A stretch of 64,000 nucleotides of DNA from Erythrophleum ivorense (lineage: Eukaryota > Streptophyta > Magnoliopsida > Fabales > Fabaceae), in assembly GCA_026724425.1 (NCBI GenBank), contig JAIUCV010000089.1, positions 248,001 through 312,000 of the forward strand, read 5' to 3'. Made by a program: the position numbers and the translations under genes. Position 1 is the first letter of the stretch; every line of letters begins with the position of its first letter. Under the pieces are notes generated by a model. The model saw only the letters and a program-made list of their open reading frames with translations. It searched no databases and was not told the DNA's origin. Shown here one piece after another: positions 34,101 to 43,776 of the stretch.

Positions 34101-34593
34101 TTGGCACGATATGCTCCCATATGCCTTGCATGGTTATCGCACGACTGTGCGTACATCGACTGGGGCAACTCCGTACTCTCTGGTTTATGGAATGGAAGCT
34201 GTCACACCTGTTGAGGTTGAGATCCCGACCTTGCGGGTATTAATTGAATCCAATATAGATGAAAGTGATTGGGTGAAAGCTCGGTATGAACAGTTGAATA
34301 TGATCGAGGGGCGCAGACTTACCGCTATATGCCATGGGCAGCTGTATCAAAAGAGGGTGGCACGAGCTTTCGACAAAAAGCTTCGTCCCAGAGAGTTCAA
34401 GGCCGGCGAGTTGGTTCTTAAAAGAATTTTGCCAAACCAGGATGATTCTCGGGGCAAATGGGCACCTACCTACGAAGGGCCGTACATTGTGAAGCATGCT
34501 TTCTCAGGAGGGGCATTAGTTTTAACGGATATGGACGGTCACGAATTGCCTAAGCCTTTCAACTCTGATGCAGTGAAAAAATATTTTGCGTAA
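31142..34593 (+). pseudogene. pol: Pol of the Ogre-type element: RT, RNase H, second RNase H, integrase; broken
   Basis: RT motifs lie at 31,560-32,120: RVRMCVDYRDLNKASPKDDF, TPWGTYCYKVMPFGLKNAGATY and the catalytic YVDD. The frame is cut by TAG at 32124-32126 and by a one-base gain in the A run 32285-32291, after which it continues in the next frame. The first, gypsy-type RNase H follows (about 32,340-32,780). A second RNase H of the Tat-type extra class is at about 32,865-33,240. It has all four acidic positions (YFDGAA, NNVAEYEA, IYGDSA, FADALA) but is interrupted by TAG at 32944-32946. Integrase has the HHCC zinc motif (HEGICGTH, CHKCQ) and the D,D-35-E core (GIDVIGP, ITDNA, GAVEAANK). 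It ends in a basic C-terminal part without a chromodomain. The last stop is TAA at 34591-34593. Confidence 0.9.
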
Positions 34594-34604
34594 GAAAGAG
34601 GGGG

Positions 34605-34714
34605 AAGCTCGCTAGGTTGGAAACCCAAATGGGCAGCCTAGGCAAAAGTTAGAGCATAGTAAAAGCTCGCTAGGTTGGAAACCCAAATGGGCAGCCTAGG
34701 CAAAAATTAGAGCA
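34605..34714 (+). repeat. 58-bp direct repeat just after pol
   Basis: AAGCTCGCTAGGTTGGAAAC begins at 34605 and again at 34663. The two copies are almost identical over about 52 bp. Each copy can fold: CTAGG pairs with CCTAG, with TTGG/CCAA and CCC/GGG pairings inside. It lies 12 bp after the pol stop. Confidence 0.85.
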
Positions 34715-35592
34715 ACAAAAAAGGAAACAAAAAAAAAGGAAAAAAAAGAGAAGAAAAAAAAGAAAAAGAAAAAGAAGGAAAGCAGGGGAGGAAGGGAAGG
34801 ACTGCCAAACAATATGAGAAAATGCTTAGGTAAAGGTAAGGAGGAATCTGAAGTTTAAGTTGGGCCAAAGTGCAGGGGTCACAGGCTTCATGTTGGATTC
34901 GGCAGAATGCATGTCGTGTATGATGCAAAGAATCACCTTACGTGGGGGAGACCGGGCTAACTGTAGAGGACATTCTTCGAAATACTTCTCAATTTTCGTT
35001 TTTTTTTTCCGTTTCTTTCTTTTTCATATCTCAAATTACCTGTTGTCCTAACTCTTATGTGCTTAATAAACTCTTAATTGGAACTTGTTCTTCCAACAAT
35101 TTCTATTTTTGCTGCAAGTCATGGATCGTTTATATCGCAACCGCTACTTTCATGTTTTTCTACGAACGAATTAATGACTAAGGAACGACATTTGTCAAAG
35201 CAGTTATTTGGGATGTCAGTGTTACAACCCTCTTTGAACTATTTGTCCTAATCAATACTGGGAAGATAGACCGGAACCAAATATCAAATGACCTTTATTG
35301 ATAAGCCACTTTCATTTCGAACTTGATTATGGAGACATATGATGATTCCTGTCCCCAAGGGACAAACGACGAGGACAATTGCAATTTCCAAGATAGAAGT
35401 ATACAATTCCATGTTGGAGGAGTTCCAAACATTCCCGATCGGATGTGAACCGAAATACCCTGGGTCCGGTTAAATGGGTAGCGTTTTGAATAAACAATAT
35501 GCCTTGGCTACGCCAGCATTTTTTTTAATAATAATAAGAAAAAGGATATGATAATAAAGGATATACTTCATTCATCAATTCAAAGAATAATA

Positions 35593-35630
<38 letters not shown>

Positions 35631-35892
35631 TAAAAATCCAAAGTTCCTAATCAAGGCAAAGTCACAAAGAAAATGATAATAAAATAAAAGAGAGGGCAAC
35701 TTGCCTTTTGTGTGCTTCACATACCAACTCACGTTGGGGGCAAACAAAAGAAAAATTTGCATCTCATCAAAAAAAAAAAAGAGAGAAAAAACGGTATCAC
35801 ATATTTTCCCTATCCCCACACTTGCATACATCACTAGCCTCTCATTCACACCGGGGCAAGTAAAAACAAATATTTGACAGTTTACTAAGTAC
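34715..35892 (+). other. Post-pol non-coding region of the element, first part
   Basis: No coding frame is supported. A purine-rich stretch lies at 34,715-34,800 (mostly A and G). An (AAT)n microsatellite is at 35585-35629. A short inverted pair, TCCCC AAG GGGA, is at about 35352. Confidence 0.6.
35585..35629 (+). repeat. (AAT)n microsatellite
   Basis: About 15 units of AAT, one imperfect near the start. Confidence 0.9.
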
Positions 35893-36553
35893 TCAAAGTC
35901 CTACCAGAATAGGCACTTAAGTCCTGCCAGAACATGCATCAAAAGTCCTACCAGAATAGGCATCAAAGTCCTGCCAGAACAGGCACCAAAGTCCTACCAG
36001 AATAGGCACCTAAGTCCTGCCAGAACAGGCACATCAAAGTCCTGCCAGAACAAGCATCAATAAGAGTCCTGCCAGAACAGGCACTCAAAGTCCTACCAGA
36101 ATAGGCATCAAAGTCCTGCCAGAACAGGCACCAAAGTCCTACCAGAATAGGCATCAAAGTCCTGCCAGAACAGGCACCAAAGTCCTGCCAGAATAAGCAT
36201 CAATAAGAGTCCTGCCAGAACAGGCACTCAAAGTCCTACCAGAATAGGCATCAAAGTCCTGCCAGAACAGGCACCAAAGTCCTACCAGAATAGGCACCAA
36301 TAAGAGTCCTGCCAGAACAGGCACTCAAAGTCCTACCAGAATAGGCACCTAAGTCCTGCCAGAACAGGCATCAAAAGTCCTACCAGAATAGGCATCAAAG
36401 TCCTACCAGAACAGGCACCAAAGTCCTACCATAAGTCCTGCCATAACAGGCACCAAAGTCCTACCAGAATAGGCACCTTTAAGTCCTGTCAGAACAGGCA
36501 CCAATAAGAGTCCTGCTTGAACAGGCATCCAAAGTCCTACTAGAATAGGCAAC
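35893..36553 (+). repeat. Minisatellite of about 22 bp in the 3' region of the element
   Basis: About 28 units of the pattern AAGTCCTRCCAGAAYAGGCA, mostly 22-24 bp apart; a few carry an extra AATAAGAG. Two main variants alternate: CCTG...CAGG and CCTA...TAGG. The fourth base of the left arm and the first of the right arm change together in most units. Plant Ogre-like elements are known to carry variable tandem repeats at this place, which can seed satellite DNA. The minus-strand open frames through it come only from the repeat. Confidence 0.93.
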
Positions 36554-36690
36554 CAAAAATCTCGCATACACCAGGCACTCCAAACTCTTATATAAATTAA
36601 ATATACCTTCGGAGACCTTGTACTTGCAAGCAACTTATATCAAGTTCCAGCGCATCCAGATAAGTTAACTCTCATTGACCTATTAGCTCC

Positions 36691-36970
36691 CCAAACAAAA
36701 TATATGTTTTCATCTTTACTTATTCTTAAGCTAAGGATACCAGAAATTACATTTTTCGGTTTCCTTGCTTAAACAATAAGTAAAGAGGGGCAGCCTGCAA
36801 ACACCATATTTTGTTTTGGTCGCTCTAGGCAATCAAATTGTTCCAGACAAAATACGTGTTCTTATCTTTACTTATTTCTTATGCAAAAAATGTCAGAAAC
36901 TACATTTTTAATTTCTTTGCTTAAAAAACAAGTAAAGAGGGGCAACTGTGAACACCGTATTTTGTCTGGG
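36691..36970 (+). repeat. 152-bp tandem duplication spanning polypurine tract and LTR start
   Basis: The segment with ACAAAATA...TCTTTACTTATT...AAAGAGGGG occurs at 36695-36790 and again at 36847-36942, a constant offset of 152 bp. The upstream copy even carries a diverged version of the first about 24 bases of the LTR (TGCAAACACCATATTTTG against TGTGAACACCGTATTTTG). Confidence 0.85.
36934..36946 (+). other. Polypurine tract used for plus-strand priming
   Basis: AAAGAGGGG at 36934-36942 followed by CAAC and then the TG of the 3' LTR. Its position at the LTR border defines its role; primer use is inferred. Confidence 0.75.
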
Positions 36971-39900
36971 CATACTCCAAAAATAATGATAAAATTAAGC
37001 CAATTAAAAAAAATAAAATAAAAAAAAATCAATCAAACAAGTCCTCTTATTTTAATAAGCTTTCAAAAAAAAAGAGAAAAGAAAAAAATCAATAAAAAAA
37101 AAGAAAAAATCTCAAAAATAAATGATAATAAAAAAGAATAAAACCCAAAATTAAAAAAAAAATCTAATGAAAGAAAAACTCAAGAGAAAACAAAATAAAA
37201 CAAAATAAGAGCCATTACAAAAAAAAAGAAGAAAAAAAAGAAAAGCAAACCAAAAAAAAATAATTAAAAATAAATAAATAAATAATCATTAAAAGGGCAC
37301 CACAAAAAGGAGAAAAGAAAAATATATATATATATAAAAAGAGATTAGAAAAGAAAAAATGAATCAAAAATAAAAAGTAAAAGGCTAAAAGTAGATAAAG
37401 TAAAACCAAGAAAACTAAAAAATTTACTAATTAAAATTAAAAGAATAGTAATTAAAAAAAAGTTCATAAAAAAAACTACAAAAAAAATGTCAAAATAATT
37501 TAAAACAAAAAAAACCACTTCCAAAACCCAAAAAAAAAATAATATATATAATAATAACCAAAAGAAAAAAACTTTCAGCTCAATCAAGCCCAGCTACCAA
37601 AACCCAAAAAAAAAAAAACAAAAAAAAAAAACAAAAACCTAAAGGGAAGACCAGGCCCAATCCGAATTTAACAAAGCCTATTCCTTAAGCCCCAGTGGCT
37701 ATTCGGACCCTCCTAAACCCAATAACCCCTTAACCCGCTACTTTTATCCGGCCCAGTAGCCTACCCACGCCTGGATCCAGAAACGTGCCTCAGAAAAACC
37801 CTACCCGAATACGTGGTCCCTCTGGTTCCCCCCCTTTTTGCCTTCTCGCTCCCGTACTATCTAGTGACAGAGGAGACAGCAAATGGAGAGGTGGAGGCAC
37901 GAAGCTCGCACGACGTTGGCAGAAAAGGAGCATCGGCGCTGGGGTGAGTGGAGCAGAGAGGTGCAGAGGAAGGGGGGACCATACGGGAAAACGCCTATAA
38001 AATCGAGAGGAGTTCCAGAGAGTGAGGGGAGTTTTTTTCGGAGAGAAATCGAAAAGGCGGAGGAGGTCGAGTGAAAATTGGCAACGAAGTCTTCATAATC
38101 AGGGAGGCCAGAGAGGAATGAGAGAACCGAGAAGGGAACTTTCGGATTGATTCTCTGAAAAGAGACTTCTTCCAAGCGTCAGAGTCCAGTGGAGGGAGAT
38201 TCTGGACAAGGCTGTCCGATTGACACACAGCAGTTCGGAATCGATCGAAGGCGTCTAGAACGAGTTCGAAGAGTAGGCTTCCGAGGGTATGACTATTCAT
38301 TCGTTCCCTTTCTATTATTTTACTTTATTGAGATGAACATATCTTCGAGTCTATTTCCATGGCTGGACATTTGGGTTTTCATCTGTTTCTAATGATGATT
38401 GTTTTGAGTCTGCTCTGGAATGGGGGAGGTAATCCATTGTTTTTTTTCTCTGTAAATTTACGTTGATGGGGGTCATGTCTGAGATTCTCTGTTTAAGTTC
38501 GTTAATCTTGATTGGGTTTCTAATTGTGAGCATTTTATGATTCCTCGAACAAGTGTGGTATGTGTTCAATAGAATGTCTGAAAGAGATCTGTCTGTCTGC
38601 CTGCAATGATAGGTCGTGGTGCTGTTTGTCTAGGATCGTGCTAGTTAATCAAATTCTGAGTTAATAGGTTCTTTGTTTTTTTTATAATAAACTTCGTAAT
38701 TCAATGGCTGCATGATCCTTCCCTGTTCTTCTACCGTTTCCATGTTGCTATCTCGCTGTTCGTGGGATTTTTTGTGTGTGTTTGTGTTGCATATGCTAAG
38801 GGGAATGTTTGAGGGGCCAATGGTCTGCAACTGGAGGAGTCGAGCATTTTTGACTTAGTCTGTAGCAAAGGCGCAGGTGCAGAATCAGGGAGGTGAACGA
38901 GAAATCATCGATGAGCAAAAATCATGAGTTGCTGCTCAATGTAACGGAACTTCTGTCTTATCATCTGATTCATGTAAATGTATTTGGATAAAATATAGTG
39001 CAAACATACACCATACACACACAGCTCCAAATATTCGATAGTCTTGATTTCAATTTGGTCTTTTTCCTTCTTCTTTTTTTCTTTTTTTCTTTCTTTCTTT
39101 TTTCTTTTTGTGTGTTTTATCTTTGTTATTTACTTTCTATTATCATTTTTATTTATTATTATTTTTCCCAGTAGTAGACCTTAGGGCAGCCGTGTGGGAT
39201 TTCATATCCCCTCAAGCATAAGAACCCAAAGGGCCATGTGTGGTAACAAGACCACCTTGGTGTCCCTTGGGCCGCGGATGTACACCTTCTTATGTTAGGT
39301 TTCAATGGCCCTACTTAAAAATCCCGTTGTAAAAAAAAAAACTTTCGAAAGTAGGGGAAGATTAGTATCCCCTTTTTCCTTTTTTTCAAAAAAAAACTAT
39401 CATCATTATTCAGAGTCTCGTTGAAATAATCCTTCAGAAAATTGAAAAATGGAATTTGTGAAAATCTAAAGGTAATTTTCTAGAGTTGGTTCTTTCCTCA
39501 AAAAAAAAAAAGAGAGAAGAAGGAAAATTAGAAAAGCAAAAGAGGTTAGGAAAAGTAATAATAATAATAAAAGATAAGATAAAATAAAAATATGGAAGCA
39601 TCTGAACCTACCAAAACACAAGATAAAAGAAAAAAAAAACAAAAACAAAAAAAGAACAATAAAAAAAAACAAGCAAACAAGGAAGAAAAGTGAATTAAAA
39701 AAAATATAAAAAAAAAAGAAACAAAAACCAAAAAATAGAATTAGGGAAAAAGGGAAAGTGAATCAAAAATTAACAAAAAAAATTTTTAAAAAAACAAAAG
39801 CAAAAATTAAAACAAGGGATAATAAAAAGAACCAAATAAAACAAAGAACAAAAAGGGGTAATAAAGGCAAAAAAAAAAAACAAAATCGAATAAAAAGCAA

Positions 39901-40456
39901 AAAAAGAGAGAAAACTGAAGATGCAAGGAAAGTGAAATTAAATTTTCTTTTAGTTAAAACCTATCATCCTATTCCAAAACTTGTTTTATTTGTTAAAGAA
40001 AAAAATTAGTTTTTATTTTCTTTGTATTTTCACAAAAAAATATATAGTAAAATAATAAAAATAAAAAGGAAAAAACAAAATAAAATTAATTAAAAATCAA
40101 ACAAAACAATAAAAAAACAAACAAACAACAAACCAAAATCAATTCAAGAATTGAAAGTTAAACAAAAATCAAAACAAAATCAATCAAAAATTAAAAATCA
40201 AATATAAACTAAACAAAAAGAACAAAAAACAAAAAAAAATAATAAATAATAATAAAGACAAAAACAAGGAACAATAAAAAAACCAAATTCGAATGAAAAG
40301 CAAAAAAAATAGTAAGAAAAAGAGAGAAAAATTGAAAAGACAAAGGAAAGTAAAATTATCTTTACTTTTAGTAAGCTAAAACACAATCAACCAATTCCAA
40401 AACCGTTTTATTTGTTAAAAAGAAAAGTAAGTTTGAACTCCTTAGTCTTTTCAAAA

Positions 40457-40487
<31 letters not shown>

Positions 40488-41137
40488 CAAAAACAAAAAA
40501 CAAAATAACAACACAAGACAAGAAACCAAAAGCAAAAATAAACAAAACAAAACACCAACCAGATATAATTTTCAATCGAACTATGTGGACTTTGATCCCT
40601 TCTGAAGGGTACGTAGGCCCTAGGCCTTCATCCTAGGTCAAGTCCGTCCTTGTAAATAAAATATTTTTCTTCAAGTTTCTTTCCTTTCCTTTTTATTTCA
40701 ATTATTAAGTTTCTTTGCGTTTTACTTTAACATTGATTTCTTTTTTTATTTTCAACTTTATTACCTTCTATTTCTTTATTCAATTTATGCATGTGATTTG
40801 TTAGGGAGAGTTGAAATAGAATTTAGGCCATTTTATTTTTGCACAATTAACTTAGGGTAACCGTTCTTAGTAACGGGTGTAGTGGGGTGCCTAACACCTT
40901 CCCCACTCACAATCGACTCCCGGATCCATTTTCTGGTTTGTAGACCGTTTTTTAAATAAAAAGGTTTTTCCAAAGTTTTGCCTTGTAAAAAATAAAATTT
41001 TGGTGGCGACTCCTGAACCCTATTTATCTATTACTCATCTTATTTTGATTTCAATTCCATTTTTCGATTTCATTCGAATTTTTAGAATTTCTTTTGAAAA
41101 AAAAAGGGGCCACGCGGTCGCATTTTTGGATGTGACA
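36947..41137 (+). repeat. 3' LTR of the Ogre-type element
   Basis: Same order and sequence as the 5' LTR from TGTGAACACC to GGATGTGACA, 20 bp shorter mainly through changes in A and TA runs. It carries the twin TATA box at 37996-38002. Next to its 3' end the perfect GCCAC-GCG-GTGGC hairpin of the 5' LTR is broken by one base. Confidence 0.93.
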
Positions 41138-41142
41138 CCACT
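41138..41142. repeat. Target site duplication, right copy (CCACT)
   Basis: Identical to 19425-19429 and directly after the CA of the 3' LTR. Confidence 0.9.
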
Positions 41143-41300
41143 TACTATTGATTTGATTGTCTTTCTTGTCTCTAATACTATAAAATTGGTATAGAACACC
41201 TTGATTAGATCTTCATACTGTAGTTCATTGATGGAGACAATAGGGAACCAATTAAGATATTTGAAAATGCTCTAAAGGTTGCAGTTAAGTTGAAGTAAAA
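41143..41300 (-). pseudogene. Decayed transposon-protein frame, part on the right of the Ogre-type insertion
   Basis: The minus-strand frame with WFPIVSINELQYEDLIKVFY leads straight into the insertion point. It continues in the same frame at 19429 on the other side. The pattern (FY-N, a short linker, then SIVSG and IKIENL) recalls the putative plant transposon protein domain. It is an older element interrupted by the Ogre-type copy. Confidence 0.5.
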
Positions 41301-42205
41301 CTTCAACGGCTACACTCTAACCTATTAGAATTGGTTGAAGGACAAACTCCAATATGTATTTATCTAGCTTATCACTCAACAATAAAAGTGGCAACAAATT
41401 TTCTCATGGTTGTAAACGAGATAGCAATTTAATACTTGTGACTTTTTCTTTTTCTTTTCTAGAAGAACTACTTTGTTTATCATAAGACACCTCGTTGCTT
41501 TTGAAATTTTTTTGCTAGTCGACATGTGCTACTCCTTCTTCAAGGGCTTTTCTCTACTTACTTTAACGCTTCTTTTTCTCTTAGGGGTTATAACTATATA
41601 GGCTTTCTTACAAGTTTGGAGTTGATCTTTTGCCATTTTTTCAAGTTCTTCATTCATTTATGTTTCTTCTTGCTTTCTCTCTTCTTCGTCTCTGATAATA
41701 ATATCCAATATAAAGATAGACTTTTTTTTGTTTGTGATAATGTCTTATGTGGAAGGTGAAACAATTGAATGTTTGGTCCATATACCGATTAAGGTTTTGA
41801 GTGAGTGCTTTTAAAAGAGAAAAATTGAATTCAATTGTTGCAAATGTTAAATTACTTAAAGGTACAAAAGTGTCACTTCATTTCTGTAAGGCTTTAATGG
41901 TGTATCTATCAATATTATAATTGCCAAATTTTCAAAATTAACAACAATTGTTGTCCTATTAATCCTTAGAATTTTGAAATTTTACATTTTAAGAAATTTT
42001 GTGAATTCCGTTTAGAGAATTAATTCATAGATAATATGCATACATATGACACACATTTAACTTAACTATAATAAGTGAACATAAACAACATACGAATCTA
42101 AGTCAATATAAATAATAATAAAGTTTATAGTAATGAAATAGTGTATATAGTAATGAAGCTAAGCTAACTAATGTCGTGCTCTTGTAACATACTGAGTGTA
42201 GCATC
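41301..42205. other. Region between the nested insertion and the solo LTR
   Basis: No gene seen. A short plus-strand frame at 41526-41759 is low-complexity F/L/S and not supported. Confidence 0.5.
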
Positions 42206-42210
42206 TTATT

Positions 42211-43771
42211 TGTTAGTATACACCCTAAAAGTTAGTCATAAGATGATTGTACTTACATGTATTGTATTACGTTTTGATAAATAAAGGCATTTTAATTGCT
42301 ATATTTAATGTTGTATCTACATAATATAGATAAACATATTAATTGTCTCTAAAATAATTTATTTTAAATTGTCCTTAGTCGAATATTTTTATAAATTGCT
42401 ATAGTAATAATACAATGAGACTAATATGTATTTTGGTTGATAACTACAGTCACAGATATGAGATATTGAGTCATTACATGGATACATGGTAAAAAATAAA
42501 TGTATTAGGCAAACCTGCTTTGAAAGTGCTACATGAATCACTATGTGTTATAAGTTATTCTTACAGTAACTATGATATATGTTATCTTTTAACTTGAAAT
42601 CATTGTAGTTCTGTACATGAAAAGGCATATAATTTGATGCCATCAACCATCACTTTTAATAGGAATGACTAAAAAGATGGTGACTAAGGATCCAAATGGA
42701 ATTTTGTCCCTTTAATATACAATGAATAATATTTGTGGGCCCCTTAATTGAATAAGACTAAAAAATACATAGTTATACTCAAGTGGATTAATATGTGATA
42801 TTGATTCATTTTTGTTGTTTTAGCCTACTCAGAGATCAAGAAACATATAGATTGAATTATAAGGAATATTATGCATTCTATGCTTCGAGTTCAATCTAGA
42901 TATCTAGACAAAAATGATTGAATTACATGAAATATTTGTCTTGGATTATATATGTTGAATTATAAATTTTTTATTATTTGGATGGCAGTGATGTATTACT
43001 AAATATCATTCACTGCCTGTGATACTAAAATATGATTATTTTTTAGATCATTACCAACATAACAAGAACCTATAAGGTTACACACATAGTAGGTTAAAAT
43101 TGGAGTTAATGTAATAAATTAAAGTTTTCAATTGGATTAGATATCTTAAGAAGATAGCCCAATATATAATATAATTATATTATATTACATTATATTAGAT
43201 TATATTATTTGATATTAAAGTAATATTATATCCTTTTTGGGTAATTGTTGTTAAATTGGATCAATAATTAAAACTCAATTATTTATTTACTTATCATCTA
43301 TTTGGCTAGAGTTTATTAATTGAACATCACAAAACTCTAGGCATTTATTTATAAATAAATGACTAAGGGTTTTGTATGATATACAAACGAAAACAAAGTG
43401 TAAGCTGTCAAATAATATGTGAGTGCTTTCTAGTAGAGATCGAAAGAAAAGAGACTTCATCTATTTATTCAAGAATTGGAGTTTTGCCTTACTTACGTCT
43501 AGATATCATAGAGATACAAATTCATTAATATGCATTTGTGATTTCCTCCTTGTGTACATAGAGATTGTAGAACCATTTGAGAATATACACATTTAAAGGA
43601 ATTCATGCCCTTATGGGATTAAGAGTTCTAAGTCAAATATATTGCAAGAAGCGATATTTGAAAAAAGATAATAATTCTATCACTAGTTTATGTCATTTCT
43701 GCAATGATCCTTTATGGGTTTCTGATTTTTTTTTTAATTATTCCACTGTATTTGGTCTTCGAAGCCTAACA
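42211..43771. mobile_element. Solo LTR, probably Copia type
   Basis: 1561 bp bounded by TGTTAG (42211) and CTAACA (43766-43771), an inverted end pair typical of LTRs. It is flanked by the perfect 5-bp repeat TTATT (42206-42210 and 43772-43776). The interior is AT-rich with no RT or gag frame. A TATA-like TTTATAAATAAAT occurs near 43349. Copia is suggested by the end sequence and length only. Confidence 0.7.
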
Positions 43772-43776
43772 TTATT

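Larger units (their letters stand above)
19430..41137 (+). mobile_element. Complete Ty3/gypsy retrotransposon of Tat/Ogre type
   Basis: The element is 21,708 bp with TG...CA LTRs of 4211 and 4191 bp and a perfect 5-bp target duplication. Order: 5' LTR, primer-binding site, 1.5-kb leader, ORF1, gag, protease, intron, RT, RNase H, second RNase H, integrase, repeat-rich 3' region, polypurine tract, 3' LTR. Giant size, an extra ORF before gag, an intron before RT, two RNase H domains, no chromodomain and this type of PBS are, from published work on Ogre and Tat elements, marks of that lineage. LTR comparison by eye over about 1.7 kb (20,231-21,930 against its partner) shows about 16 substitutions, so the insertion is recent. 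The coding part has at least five in-frame stops and one frameshift, so this copy would need helper proteins. Confidence 0.93.

Noticed and set aside
35893..36553. Regular short repeats resembling a CRISPR array, and minus-strand frames through them
   Set aside because: Units are adjacent with no unique spacers, in a plant retrotransposon. It is a minisatellite, and the frames are repeat translations.
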